Below, piece by piece: positions 16,133 through 26,536 of a stretch of DNA of 64,000 nucleotides (positions are counted from its first letter, which is position 1; each line of letters begins with the position of its first letter). This stretch comes from Sva-07 sp963829585 (GTDB taxonomy: Bacteria > Actinomycetota > Acidimicrobiia > Acidimicrobiales > Ilumatobacteraceae). A program made the position numbers and the translations under genes. The stretch lies in contig CAWHJD010000024.1 of the NCBI GenBank assembly GCA_963829585.1, forward strand, positions 1 to 64,000. The letters run 5' to 3'. The notes below the pieces were generated by a model. It saw nothing but the letters and a program-made list of their open reading frames with translations. It searched no databases and was not told the DNA's origin.

Positions 16133-19033
16133 ATGAGCGACTCGCTCGAACTGATCATGGCGGCGTACCCGTCGACGGACGCAGCCCGACACGACTTCGA
16201 TGCATTGTCGGCGCTCGTCGCCGACGGCACGGTCGACTCCGACGGCATCATCCTCGTCGAGCACACCACCGACGGGCAGGTGAAGGTGACCCACACCGCC
16301 GACCACCTGGGTCGCAAGGGCCTCGGTTGGGGTGGCGGGGTCGGCGTACTCGTCGGCCTGTTCAACCCGCCGATGCTCGGCGCCGTCGTCGTCGGTGGGG
16401 CCGTCGGGGGGCTGGTCGGCAGGTTCACCAAGAAGAAGATCGACGCCGGCCTCGACGAGAACCTCGGCGAGAAGCTTCCCGCCGGTGGGGCCATGGTCAT
16501 TGCCCTGACCGACCCCGACGACCGTCTCGTCGTCGAGCGGGCGCTCGCGAGCACACCCGGCCACTCGGTCGCCCCGATGGACGGCCTCGCCGACCTCAAG
16601 TCGGCGCTCGCCGAGGCCGCCGGCAAGTTCACGCCCGACCGCTCACGCCTGCCGATCCCCGACAAGACCTTCGCCGGCGTCGCCGGCCGTACGTTGAAGG
16701 ACTCGGTCGCCGACTGGGCGATGATCCCCGGCCCGGCCGCGCCCGCCGGCGCACCGAACGTGCTGGTGGTCCTGATCGACGACGCCGGCTACGGCACGCC
16801 CGACACGTTCGGCGGCCCTGTCGCCACTCCCACCTTCTCCCGCATCGGCGAGATGGGCGTCACCTACAACCGATTCCACGTCACCGCCGTCTGCTCGCCG
16901 ACACGCGCCGCGCTCCTCACCGGTCGCAACCAGCACCGGGTCGGCTTCGGCTCGATCGCCGAGTACCCCGGACCCTTCCCCGGCTACAGCGCCGCCAAGC
17001 CGAAGTCGTGTGCCGGTTTCCCCCGCATCCTTCGCGACAACGGCTACGTCACCGGCGGATTCGGCAAGTGGCACCTCACCCCCGACAACGTGCAGGGTGC
17101 CGCCGGCCCCTTCGACCACTGGCCGAAGTCGTGGGGATTCGACCACTGGTGGGGCTTCCTCAGCGGCGCCGCCGGCCAGTACGACCCGATCATCACCCTC
17201 GACGACTCGATCATCGGAGTGCCCACCAACGACGACGGCTCGCAGTACTACTTCCCCGACGACCTCACCGACAAGGCGGTCGAGTGGCTGCACGCGGTTC
17301 GCGCGCAGGACGCCGTGAAGCCGTGGATGATGTTCTATTCGACCGGCTGCAGCCACGCCCCGCACCACGTCTCGAACGACTGGGCCGACAAGTACAAGGG
17401 CCAGTTCGACGACGGCTGGGACGTGCTGCGCGAGCGCACGCTGGCTCGCCAGATCGAACTCGGCGTCGTCCCGCCCGACACCGAACTCACCGAGCGGCCC
17501 GACTTCTTCCCCGCATGGGACACCCTGACCGACAGCCAGAAGAAGCTGTACGCCCGCCAGATGGAGGTGTTCGCCGGCTACTCCGAGAACGCCGACTGGA
17601 ACATCGGCCGACTCATCGACGAGATCGAACACATGGGCGATCTCGACAACACGCTGATCTTCTACATCTGGGGTGACAACGGCGCGTCGATGGAGGGCAC
17701 CGTCACCGGTTCGTTCAACGAGCTCACCTTCCTCAACGGGCTCGTGCTCGACCCCGACCAACAGCTCGCCCTGATCGAGCAGTACGGCGGCATCGAGGAA
17801 CTCGGCGGCATCCACACCGCGCCACACTTCGCCGGCGCATGGGCCCACGCCTGCAACACGCCCTTCAAGTACGGCAAGCAGACCGCCAGCCACCTCGGCG
17901 GCACCCGCGATCCGATGGTCGTGGCGTGGCCGGCGAGCATCGCTGCCGACAGCGCCGTGCGCACGCAGTTCACCCACGTGATCGACATCGGTCCGACGGT
18001 GCTCCAGGCGGCCGGCATCCCCGAGCCGGACTTCGTCGACGGCATCGCCCAGGAGCCGATGGACGGCACGAGTTTCCTGTACTCGTTCAACGACGTCGAC
18101 GCACCCGACCAGCACACCGTGCAGTTCTTCGAGATGTTCGGGAGTCGCGCCATGTACAAGGACGGCTGGTGGGCGGCATCGCGTCCCGACCGGGTTCCGT
18201 GGGACATCTCCCCGGCGACGTTGGCGGCGTTCGGCCCCGACGCCGACTGGGACCCCGACCGTGACGTCGGCTGGGAGCTCTACGACCTGACCACCGACTT
18301 CTCGCAGGCGCACGACGTCGCCGCCGATCACCCCGACAAGGTGGCGGAGCTGCAGGAACTCTGGTGGAGCGAGGCCGAGCGCAACCGGGTCCTGCCGTTG
18401 ATGGGTGGCATGTCGGTCATCTACGGCATCCTGCCGCCCATGCCCACCCAGACCCGGTTCTCGTTCGCCGGCGACGTCCAGAACATCCAGCGCGGCATGG
18501 TGCCGCGGATCATGGGTCGGTCCTATGCGATCGAGGCCGTCGTCGACATCCCCGAGGGCGGCGCCGAGGGCGTCCTGGTCGCCAACGCGGACTTCATCGG
18601 CGGATGGAGCCTGTGGGTCGACGGCGACGGCAAGCTCAACCACACCTACTCGTGGCTGGGCGTCGAGAGGTACAAGCAGGTGTCCGACACGCCGGTCCCC
18701 ACGGGCAGACACACCCTGAAGATGCTGTTCGAGAGCGACGCGATGCAGCCCGGTTCGGGCGGCAAGGTCACGTTGTGGGCCGACGACGAGCAGATCGGCG
18801 AGGGCACCCTCGACCACACCATCCCGATCGCGGCCACGTCGTACGCCGGCATGGACATCGGACGCGACAACGGACTCGTCGTCGACCTCGCCTACGAGGA
18901 CCAGGCGCCGTACGGGTTCACCGGCACGATCGACACGGTCACGTTCGATCTGCTCCCCGTGACCCACGAAGAGGCACAGGCGCTCCACGAACACGAGCAC
19001 CACCACTCGATCGGCGGAGGCGTCGCCGGCTGA
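16133..19033 (+). CDS. DUF1269-arylsulfatase fusion protein
   Basis: 966 residues from ATG 16133, chosen for the GGAG seven bases upstream; ATG 16121 is possible. Residues 1 to ~170 form a DUF1269-like stress domain with a glycine-rich membrane hairpin (GWGGGVGVLVGLFNPPML, AVVVGGAVGGLVGRFTKK). From ~205 a sulfatase follows: NVLVVLIDDAGYGTPD for the metal site, VCSPTRAALLTGR with Cys254 as the formylglycine precursor, GKWHLTP, and a C-terminal beta-rich region to residue 966. FGE-type activation is required; an FGE fragment sits at 4.9-5.0 kb. Fusion of DUF1269 to a sulfatase is unusual and suggests membrane association. The gene stands alone upstream of an acyl-CoA ligase. Confidence 0.87.
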   Translation: MSDSLELIMAAYPSTDAARHDFDALSALVADGTVDSDGIILVEHTTDGQVKVTHTADHLGRKGLGWGGGVGVLVGLFNPPMLGAVVVGGAVGGLVGRFTKKKIDAGLDENLGEKLPAGGAMVIALTDPDDRLVVERALASTPGHSVAPMDGLADLKSALAEAAGKFTPDRSRLPIPDKTFAGVAGRTLKDSVADWAMIPGPAAPAGAPNVLVVLIDDAGYGTPDTFGGPVATPTFSRIGEMGVTYNRFHVTAVCSPTRAALLTGRNQHRVGFGSIAEYPGPFPGYSAAKPKSCAGFPRILRDNGYVTGGFGKWHLTPDNVQGAAGPFDHWPKSWGFDHWWGFLSGAAGQYDPIITLDDSIIGVPTNDDGSQYYFPDDLTDKAVEWLHAVRAQDAVKPWMMFYSTGCSHAPHHVSNDWADKYKGQFDDGWDVLRERTLARQIELGVVPPDTELTERPDFFPAWDTLTDSQKKLYARQMEVFAGYSENADWNIGRLIDEIEHMGDLDNTLIFYIWGDNGASMEGTVTGSFNELTFLNGLVLDPDQQLALIEQYGGIEELGGIHTAPHFAGAWAHACNTPFKYGKQTASHLGGTRDPMVVAWPASIAADSAVRTQFTHVIDIGPTVLQAAGIPEPDFVDGIAQEPMDGTSFLYSFNDVDAPDQHTVQFFEMFGSRAMYKDGWWAASRPDRVPWDISPATLAAFGPDADWDPDRDVGWELYDLTTDFSQAHDVAADHPDKVAELQELWWSEAERNRVLPLMGGMSVIYGILPPMPTQTRFSFAGDVQNIQRGMVPRIMGRSYAIEAVVDIPEGGAEGVLVANADFIGGWSLWVDGDGKLNHTYSWLGVERYKQVSDTPVPTGRHTLKMLFESDAMQPGSGGKVTLWADDEQIGEGTLDHTIPIAATSYAGMDIGRDNGLVVDLAYEDQAPYGFTGTIDTVTFDLLPVTHEEAQALHEHEHHHSIGGGVAG

Positions 19034-19066
19034 CCGGCGGGCTCCCGAACCGGCAAGACTGGTGGC

Positions 19067-20644
19067 GTGGCCGTCACCGACAACCTTCGGCTCGCGCGCC
19101 GCCTCGGCTGGCTCGACCCGGTGCAGATCGCTGCGACGGCTGCTGCCCTGACCCGGTGGGGGCCGACGCTGGCCGCCCTCTACACCGCATCCGCGGTGCG
19201 ACACCCGCGCCGCGTCGCGGTGATCGACGACCGTGGTTCGCTCACGTACGCCGACCTCGATCACCGCTCGTCGGCGCTCGCTCAGGGACTCCGTTCGCTC
19301 GGACTCGCCGCCGGCGACCACCTCGGCGTGCTGTGTCACAACCACAACGACTTCGTCGAGGTCTCGATCGCCACCGCCAAGGCGGGGCTCACCTGCGTCT
19401 ACCTGAACACCGGATTCGCCGCTCCGCAGCTCGGCGAGGTCCTGGACCGCGAGGGTGTCCGAGCGGTGGTCTGTGACGCAGAGTTGCTCGCCGTCGTGGA
19501 CGCCTCGGGCTTCGACGGACACGTGGTGGTCGCCGATCGTGGATCCGACGTACACCGATCGATCGCCGACGTCCGCGGGCTCGCTTCGTCACGTCCACTC
19601 CTGCCGAGCCGAGCGACCGCCCCCGTGCTGCTGACCTCCGGGACGACCGGCACACCCAAAGGGGCGCGACGCTCCGGCCGACCGGTGGGTTTGTCGGCAG
19701 CGATGGGCCTCCTCGAGCGGATCCCCTACCGGTCCGGTGACGTCGCCGTGATCCCCACTCCGCTGTTCCACGCCTGGGGGCTCGCCCAACTCACCATCGC
19801 CGCGGCGACCGGATCCACGGCGGTTCTCGTTCGCCGGTTCACGGTGGCCGCCACGCTCGAGGCCGTCGAGGCGAACCGCGCCGACGTGCTGGCGGTGGTC
19901 CCCGTCATGCTCCAGCGAATCCTGGCCGACGAGTCGTCCGACGCTCGTGACACGTCGTCGCTGCGGATCGTGGCGTGCAGCGGTTCGGCGCTCCCCGCCA
20001 CCGTCGCCACGGCATGGATGGACCGGTTCGGCGACAACCTGTACAACGTCTACGGCTCGACCGAGGTGGGCCAGGCGACCCTCGCGACCCCTGACGACCT
20101 GCGGGCCGCGGCCGGAACCGCCGGCCGGGTCATCTCGGGGACGGTCGTCGAGGTGGTCGACAGCGACGGCAACGCCGTACCGGTCGGCGAGACCGGGCTC
20201 ATCGTCGTCGGCAGCGACGGCCAGTTCACCGAGTACACCGGAGGCGGGACCAAGGAACGGATCCGAGGGCTGATGTCGTCGGGCGACGTCGGATACTTCG
20301 ATGACCAGGGCCGACTGTTCGTGACCGGCCGCGCCGACGACATGATCGTGAGCGGTGGCGAGAACGTCTTCCCACTCGAGATCGAACAGGTGCTGCTGTC
20401 CAACGGCGACATCGTCGATGTCGCCGTGGTCGGCGTGCCCGATGCCGAGTTCGGCCAGCGCCTCGCCGCGTTCGTCGTCCCGAAGCCCGGTAGTCCGATC
20501 GACGCCGACGGCGTGCGCTCGATCGTGGCGAGCCGGCTGGCGCGCCACAAGGTCCCCCGTGACGTCTCGTTCGTCGACGAATTGCCGCGCAACACCACCG
20601 GCAAACTCCTCCGCGGACAGGTGGCCGGCCCGACGGAGGAGTGA
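19067..20644 (+). CDS. Acyl-CoA ligase / AMP-dependent synthetase
   Basis: 525 residues from GTG 19067, 33 nt after the sulfatase. ANL-superfamily motifs are in order: LLTSGTTGTPKGARR (P-loop-like), YNVYGSTEVGQATLATP (adenine site), SSGDVGYFDDQGRLFVTGRADDMI with the hinge, and LPRNTTGKLLRGQV with the catalytic Lys. It activates a carboxylic acid, probably a fatty or aryl acid, to its CoA thioester in the cytoplasm. A second ligase lies at 55933-57432. Confidence 0.9.
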   Translation: MAVTDNLRLARRLGWLDPVQIAATAAALTRWGPTLAALYTASAVRHPRRVAVIDDRGSLTYADLDHRSSALAQGLRSLGLAAGDHLGVLCHNHNDFVEVSIATAKAGLTCVYLNTGFAAPQLGEVLDREGVRAVVCDAELLAVVDASGFDGHVVVADRGSDVHRSIADVRGLASSRPLLPSRATAPVLLTSGTTGTPKGARRSGRPVGLSAAMGLLERIPYRSGDVAVIPTPLFHAWGLAQLTIAAATGSTAVLVRRFTVAATLEAVEANRADVLAVVPVMLQRILADESSDARDTSSLRIVACSGSALPATVATAWMDRFGDNLYNVYGSTEVGQATLATPDDLRAAAGTAGRVISGTVVEVVDSDGNAVPVGETGLIVVGSDGQFTEYTGGGTKERIRGLMSSGDVGYFDDQGRLFVTGRADDMIVSGGENVFPLEIEQVLLSNGDIVDVAVVGVPDAEFGQRLAAFVVPKPGSPIDADGVRSIVASRLARHKVPRDVSFVDELPRNTTGKLLRGQVAGPTEE

Positions 20645-20681
20645 GCGACGAGTGACGCGGCGTGAACGCGGCGTGAGCGAG

Positions 20682-20996
20682 TCAGTCCTCCAGGAGGTCC
20701 TCGCGCACGGCAGTGGTCTCCTCGATCTCGATCTCGTCATCGGAGAACTCGCCGTCACCGTCGAGATCGACGGCCGTGATGGTGGTCTCGTCGATGATGT
20801 CGGCCTCGCCGTCACCGTCGACGTCGATGGCGGTGATCGTGGTCTCCTGGACGACGTCGGCGACGCCGTCGCCGTCCACGTCGATGATGGTGGTGGTGGT
20901 TTCGATCACCATGTCGGCAACGCCGTCGCCGTCGAGATCGATGACCTCGGTCTCGATGGTCATGTCGATCTCGCCTGTGTCTTCTGTTTCGCTCAT
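20682..20996 (-). CDS. Small acidic calcium-repeat protein
   Basis: 104 residues from ATG 20996 (MSETEDTGEIDMTIETEV). Four near-identical 19-residue units follow: IDLDGDGVADMVIETTTT, IDVDGDGVADVVQETTIT, IDVDGDGEADIIDETTIT, then VDLDGDGEFSDDEIEIEE. Each DxDGDG loop is a typical EF-hand-like or thrombospondin-type-3 calcium site, and the intervening VxxETTIT strands suggest a short beta-solenoid. There is no signal peptide, which is odd for a calcium-repeat protein, and the protein is strongly acidic. It lies between a plus-strand ligase and a plus-strand amidase. Function unknown. Confidence 0.75.
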   Translation of the reverse strand: MSETEDTGEIDMTIETEVIDLDGDGVADMVIETTTTIIDVDGDGVADVVQETTITAIDVDGDGEADIIDETTITAVDLDGDGEFSDDEIEIEETTAVREDLLED

Positions 20997-21076
20997 TGCG
21001 GGAGTCAAGCACGCGGAGGCGCTCGGTGGAAAGTCCGGTGGCTTCGTGCTTGCCGGTCCGGCGCCGTAGTGGTCTG

Positions 21077-22516
21077 ATGGCGCACATGGTCCAGCCAACC
21101 GCTGCGCTCACCGTGCTGATCGCAGCACTCGAATCGGGCGATGTATCGGCGCGCGAACTCCTCGACGCGTACCTCGATCGTGTCGATCGCCTCGACGGGC
21201 CGATCAACTCGGTGGTCACGCTCGAACCCGAGCGCGCCAGGGCGCAGGCCGCGGCGGTCGACGATGCCCGGGCGCACGGCCGAGCCGTCGGGACGCTCGC
21301 CGGGGTGCCCGTCACGATCAAGGACGCGATCGCCACCGCCGGGATCCGTTCCACGGGCGGCGCCACCGAACTCCGCGACTTCGTGCCCGACGTGGATGCC
21401 ACCGTCGTGGACACGGTGCGTCGCGCCGGTGCGATCGTGTTCGGCAAGACGAACGTCCCCCGCTGGTCGGGCGACTACCAGAGCACGAACGAGATGTTCG
21501 GCACCACCAACAACCCGTGGGACCTCGACCGGACCCCGGGCGGATCGTCGGGCGGCCCGGCCGCCGCGGTGGCGATGGGGTTCACGGCGTTCGAGATCGG
21601 TACCGACATCGGCGGCTCGATCCGGGTGCCGTCGTCGTTCTGCGGTGTGTACGGCCACAAGCCGAGCTTCGGCGTGATCCCCACCTACGGCTACCTCGAC
21701 CATCCGACGCTGCACCGCAACGTCGCCGACATCAACGTGTTCGGCCCGATCGCCCGGTCGGTCGACGATCTGGAACTGCTGCTCGGCCTGCTCGCCGGCC
21801 CGAATCCGGACGATGCCGCAGCCTGGAAGCTGGAGCTGCCGCCGCCGCGCGCCGTGGAGCTCGGCGACTTCCGGGTGGCGGCATGGCTCGACGACCCGTT
21901 CAGCCCCGTGGAGCCGGCGGTGCTCGACGTCCTCACCGCCACCGTCGATCGGCTGGAAGCGGCCGGAGCGCACGTCGACCGCGAACGCCGGCCCGACCTC
22001 GACCCGGGGCGCGCGGCGGCGGTCGGCGGCGCGCTCATCTCGGTCGCCACGGCGATCTCGGAGACCGACGAGGAGTTCGCCGCGGCGGCGTCCGGCGGCC
22101 GCGCTCTCCCCCATCGTTCGTGGGACGTCCTGCGCCGCGAACGTGGCGAACTCCGCCAACGGTGGGCCGAGTTCTTCACCGACGTCGACATCCTGCTGTG
22201 CCCGGTCGTCCCGGTGCCGCCGTTCCGGCACGTGCACAGCGAGGTCGGATCGAACTGGTCGTCGGCCACGCTCGCCGACCACGGCGACCGGCCCTACCGG
22301 GACCTGATCGGATGGAGCGCGCTGATCGGCGGCGTGTACCTCCCCGTGACCGTTCCCCCGGTCGGACGCACTGCCGACGGGTTGCCGATCGGGATCCAGG
22401 TCGTCGCGCCGTACCTCCACGATCGCACGGCGCTCGCCTTCGCCCGGTGCATCGCCGATGTCGTGGGCGGCTACGTACCGCCGCCCGCCGCCGACAGTGG
22501 AACACTGCGGGCATGA
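21077..22516 (+). CDS. Amidase (amidase-signature family)
   Basis: 479 residues from ATG 21077 (alternative ATG 21086). The triad is visible as Lys82 (GVPVTIKDAI), Ser157/158 (TPGGSSGGPAAAVA) and Ser181 (GTDIGGSIRVPSSF). The sequence FCGVYGHKPSFGVIPTYG and the C-terminal LPVTVPPVGRTADGLPIGIQ are standard for the family. The TGA stop overlaps the ATG of the nitroreductase gene (ATGA), so the two are co-translated. The substrate is unknown; aryl or short-chain amides are plausible. Confidence 0.9.
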   Translation: MAHMVQPTAALTVLIAALESGDVSARELLDAYLDRVDRLDGPINSVVTLEPERARAQAAAVDDARAHGRAVGTLAGVPVTIKDAIATAGIRSTGGATELRDFVPDVDATVVDTVRRAGAIVFGKTNVPRWSGDYQSTNEMFGTTNNPWDLDRTPGGSSGGPAAAVAMGFTAFEIGTDIGGSIRVPSSFCGVYGHKPSFGVIPTYGYLDHPTLHRNVADINVFGPIARSVDDLELLLGLLAGPNPDDAAAWKLELPPPRAVELGDFRVAAWLDDPFSPVEPAVLDVLTATVDRLEAAGAHVDRERRPDLDPGRAAAVGGALISVATAISETDEEFAAAASGGRALPHRSWDVLRRERGELRQRWAEFFTDVDILLCPVVPVPPFRHVHSEVGSNWSSATLADHGDRPYRDLIGWSALIGGVYLPVTVPPVGRTADGLPIGIQVVAPYLHDRTALAFARCIADVVGGYVPPPAADSGTLRA

Positions 22517-23013
22517 CCCCGTACGAAGCGATCATCACCAAGCGCGACCTCAGGATGTACACCGACCAGCCGATCCCCGACGACGTGATGGGCCGGATCC
22601 TCCAGGCGGGCCGGATGGCGGGGAGCGCCAAGAACCTCGAGTCGAACCGGCTCATCGTGGTGACCGACCAGGCGGTCCAGGACGCGTTGGCCGCCGCCGG
22701 TGACTTCGCGTCGTGGATCGGCTCGTCGGCGGCGGTGATCGGGTTCGCCTGCCCCGAGGACCAGCTGCGCCTGTTCGACGTCGGCCGTCAGGCCCAGAAC
22801 ATGATGATCGCGGCGCACGCCGACGGCGTGGGCTCGTGTCCGGTGACCCTCGGACACCAGGACCGCGCCCGTGTCGCTGTCGGGCTGCCCGACGACTGGG
22901 TGATGCCCATGGTGATCACGCTCGGCTACCCGGTGGCCGACCACCCCGACAGCCCGCTCAAGCGGCCGCGGGTGGCACTCGACGAACTGGTACGCCACAA
23001 CCGCTGGAGTTGA
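22513..23013 (+). CDS. Nitroreductase family protein
   Basis: 166 residues (MTPYEAIITKRDLRMYTDQP). The N-terminal KRDLRMYTDQPIPDDVMGRIL is the FMN-phosphate Arg motif, RLIVVTDQAVQDAL and DVGRQAQNMMIAAHADGVGSCPVT the helix and Gly-rich turn of the nitroreductase fold, and the short length suggests a minimal form. Family members use FMN and NAD(P)H to reduce quinones, nitro groups or flavin substrates. It is translationally coupled to the amidase upstream, so both may work on one nitrogenous compound. Confidence 0.85.
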   Translation: MTPYEAIITKRDLRMYTDQPIPDDVMGRILQAGRMAGSAKNLESNRLIVVTDQAVQDALAAAGDFASWIGSSAAVIGFACPEDQLRLFDVGRQAQNMMIAAHADGVGSCPVTLGHQDRARVAVGLPDDWVMPMVITLGYPVADHPDSPLKRPRVALDELVRHNRWS

Positions 23014-23084
23014 CCCGTCGAGCGGCAACGCCGAGGCACTTCGGCACTGTCGCCAGGCGCCTGCCCGACCGATGATGGACGGCG

Positions 23085-25683
23085 ATGGGTAGCCACACCG
23101 ATGCCGGCGCGGCCCGCGAACTCGTGTTGTTGGCACCCCCAGAGGGTGTGACGGGTCTCTCGAGCGCCGAGGCAGCGCGACGCCTGACCACCGACGGACC
23201 GAATCAGTTCGTCCCCACCGAATCGGGAAATCGCTGGCGTCGGATCCTCGGACCGCTCGCCGACCCGATGGTCGCGCTCTTGTTGATCGCCGCCCCGACG
23301 TACCTCCTGATCGGCGACACCACCGACGCCATCGTCGTGTTCGTCGCGCTCGTACCGATCGCCGGGGTCGGCTGGGTGCTCGAGGCCCGCGCCGAACGAA
23401 CGCTCGCACAGTTGCGCCGGCTCACCGCCCCCACGGCGACTGGTCGAGCGCGACGGCACGACCGTCACCGTTCCCACCGAGGAACTCGTCGTCGGCGACC
23501 TCGTGTGGCTCCACGAGGGCGACGTCGTCCCCGCCGATGCCGACCTGCTCGTCCTCACCCAGCTCCTCGTCGACGAATCCGCCCTGACCGGAGAGTCGTT
23601 GCCGATGGCGAAGGCGGCAGTGGACGCACCGCTCGACGAGAGTGCCGCCGCTTCGTCGATGCCGGAGTGCACCGTGTCGGCCGGTACGACCGTGCTCACC
23701 GGGCGGGCGATCGCACGCGTCGTCCGAACCGGATCGCGCACCCGCTACGGCGAGATCGGCACCCTCGTCGCCGCCACCCGGTCACCCCGTACCCCCCTGC
23801 AGCGGGCCCTCGCCCGGCTCGTCGTCGTGTTGTCCATCGCCGCCTTCGTGTTCTGCGTGGCCGTGGTTGCAGCAGAGCTCGCGCGGGGACAGGGATGGGG
23901 CGAGGCCGTCATCGCGGGCGTCAGCCTCGCCATCGCCGCGATCCCCGAGGAATTCTCGATGGTGTACGCGCTCTACCTCGCCCTCGGTGCGTGGCAACTC
24001 GCCAAGGACAAGGCGCTCGTCCGCCGACTCCCCGGGGTCGAGACCCTCGGCTCGACGACGGTGATCTGCACCGACAAGACCGGGACCCTGACCCGCGGTG
24101 AGCTCTCGGTCGCCGCGACGATCACGGCCGACGGCGACCGTCTCGCGTCCGGCGACGCGAACGACGCTCATCGTGTGCTGCTGGAAGCGGCCGTGCTCGC
24201 CTGCGAACCCGAACCGTACGATCCGCTCGACATCGCCATCGTCGAGCATGCGCGCGCTCACGGCATCGACGTCGACGCGCTCCATGCGTCGACGCTCGTC
24301 GCCGACTGGCCCTTCGATCCGGACGACAAGTACCTCACCCACGTCTGGCGCCTCCCCGACGGCACCTTCCGGACGGCCGCGAAGGGTTCGTTCGAGGGCA
24401 TCGTGTCGCACTGCGGGGCCGGCCCCGCGACCAGCCGCGCACGAAGCGATCACGACCGGCTGGCAGCCGACGGGATGCGCATCATCGCGATCGCCGCGGG
24501 AACCTCCCGGCCGCCCACCGGCGACCGGGCGCTCGACGAGCAGGCACTGTCGTTCGTCGGCCTCGTCGCCTTCTCCGACCCGATACGTGAGGGCGTCGCG
24601 GAGGCACTCGCGGAGTGCGCGACGGCCGGCATCCGGGTGATCATGATCACCGGCGACCATCCGGCGACCGCCCACGCCGTCGCCGAGGGGCTCGGGCTCG
24701 CGCACGAGGACGAGCGGGGCGACGTCATCGCGACCGGTGACGACCTCGACCGGGCGACACCGGAGGGCTTCGACGCGCTCGCCGGCACCGCGAACGTGTT
24801 CGCCAGGGCCCGGCCCGACCACAAGCACCGACTCGTGCAGTCGCTGCGCAGCCACGGCGACGTCGTGGCGATGACCGGTGACGGCACCAACGACGCCCCG
24901 GCACTCCAAGCGGCCGACATCGGTGTGGCCATGGGCCGGCGCGGAACGGAGGCCGCCCGCGAGGCGGCCACGATCGTGCTGCTCGACGACAACTTCGCCA
25001 CGATCGTCGCGGCGGTCCGCAACGGCCGACGCATCTACGACAACCTCACGCGGGCCTTCGGATACCTGATCGCGTTCCACCCGCCGCTGATGATCGCGGC
25101 GCTGGTCGTCCCGCTGCTCGGCAAGCCCCTGCTCCTCCTGCCGGTCCAGTTGATCCTGCTCGAACTCCTTCTGCATCCCGTCGTGTCGCTCGTGTTCCAG
25201 GCCGACCCGGCTGATCCCGACGTGATGCAGCGGCCACCACGGCACGCTCGTAGCGGACTCGGCGTGGCCGCGCTCTGGCGCCCGTACGCCATCGGCGTCA
25301 CGCTCGCCGCCGGCATCGTGGCACCGTACCTGGTGCTGCTCGATCGGGGTTGGCCGGTCGAGGAGGCTCGGGCGTTCGGCTTCGCCACGCTCCTCGCCAG
25401 CCAGCCGTTCCTGATCGCCGTCGAACGCTCGCCCCGTGCGCCGCTGTGGCAGACCGGACTCCGCCCGACCCCGGAGTTCGCCGGCGCGATCGGCGTCATC
25501 GTCGCGACCACCCTCGCGGTGATCTACGTCCCGGCGCTGGCCGATCTCCTGGCACTCGCAGCATTCCCGCCGGCGGCATGGCTCGCCGTCATCGCGATCG
25601 TGGCGGTGGCGACACTGTGGTCGGAGCCGTTCAAGCGACGCTCAGAGGCGGTTCGGCACACCGTCGGCGTCGACGCCCGATGA
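23085..25683 (+). CDS. P-type cation-transporting ATPase, one-base frameshift
   Basis: About 865 residues from ATG 23085 once one extra G at 23442-23443 (TGGTCGAG) is removed; the corrected frame then reads LTAPTATVERDGTTVTVP without a break. The cation-ATPase N-terminal domain is followed by LLVDESALTGES (actuator TGES), the membrane AIAAIPEEFSMVYAL (PEEF, as in Ca2+/Mn2+ types PEGL/PEEF), the phosphorylation motif CTDKTGTLTRGE, AMTGDGTNDAPALQAADIGV, and six C-terminal helices. PEEF in helix 4 suggests a P2A-like divalent-cation pump. It ends 42 nt inside the convergent FTR1 permease gene. Confidence 0.85.
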
Positions 25684-26526
25684 CAGGAGGGCCTCGACCT
25701 CGTCAACCGGTTCGACGGGACGCCGGGGGCTGCGGAAGAACAACCAGGTGACGGGAATCAGGTACGCGAAGTACCCGACCACCCGGATCCGCTCGGGGTT
25801 CGGACTCCAGCCGAACAGCCCCTTCAGGAAGTCGTGCAGCGTCGAGCCTTCGGCGAACGGCCCGCTGGTGACGTTCCACACGGTGGCGGCGACGACCGAG
25901 GACTCGATCTCGAACAGTTCGCGGAATTCGTGGAGACCTTTCGCGAACAGTCCGGCGGCGAAGAGGATGAGCAACATGCCTGTGACCTGGAAGAACCGGC
26001 GCAGGTCGATGCGGGTGCTCTCCCGGTAGAACGCGAGGCCGACCACGGCTGCCACGGCGAGGCCGACCAGCCCACCGATCACGACGTCCCAGCCCGAACT
26101 CGTGCCGGTCTCGGCACCCAGCAGGAACAGTGCCGTCTCGAAGCCCTCGCGTACCACCGCGACGAACGCCACGAAGGCCAGCGACCACCGCGAGTTCACG
26201 ATCGCCGCGTCGATCCTGCTGTGGAGGTCGCCGGAGATGTTCCGGGCGTTGCGGCGCATCCAGAAGATCATCCACGTCAGCACACCGGCCGCGACGAACG
26301 CCAGTGTGCCTTCGATCGCCTGCTCCCACTTGCCCTCGAACTCGCCGATCAGTGCATTGAAGACGAGGCCCGTGACGACGCTGGCCAGGATCGCGACGGC
26401 GACACCCACCCACATGGTGGGCAGCAGATTGGATCGACCCGTCTTCACCAGATACGCGGCGATGATGGCCACGACGAGCGAGATCTCGAGACCTTCACGC
26501 AGCGTGATGAGGAAAGCGGCTCCCAT
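25642..26526 (-). CDS. FTR1-family high-affinity iron permease (EfeU-like)
   Basis: 294 residues from ATG 26526 (MGAAFLITLREGLEIS). The two iron-binding REGLE-type motifs are visible: REGLE at residues 10-14 and REGFE at 126-130, each in a hydrophobic helix, with seven predicted membrane spans as in EfeU/Ftr1. These permeases import Fe(III) after oxidation or deferrochelation. No EfeO or EfeB gene is adjacent. An iron-box-like palindrome lies 10 nt upstream, so an IdeR/DtxR-type repressor probably controls it. The 3' end overlaps the P-type ATPase tail by 42 nt. Confidence 0.9.
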   Translation of the reverse strand: MGAAFLITLREGLEISLVVAIIAAYLVKTGRSNLLPTMWVGVAVAILASVVTGLVFNALIGEFEGKWEQAIEGTLAFVAAGVLTWMIFWMRRNARNISGDLHSRIDAAIVNSRWSLAFVAFVAVVREGFETALFLLGAETGTSSGWDVVIGGLVGLAVAAVVGLAFYRESTRIDLRRFFQVTGMLLILFAAGLFAKGLHEFRELFEIESSVVAATVWNVTSGPFAEGSTLHDFLKGLFGWSPNPERIRVVGYFAYLIPVTWLFFRSPRRPVEPVDEVEALLSSGVDADGVPNRL

Positions 26527-26536
26527 GACGTCGATG

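Noticed and set aside
16643..19555. 970-codon open frame antisense to the sulfatase and CoA ligase
   Set aside because: A typical GC-rich shadow frame: it mirrors two recognised plus-strand genes and has no domain pattern.
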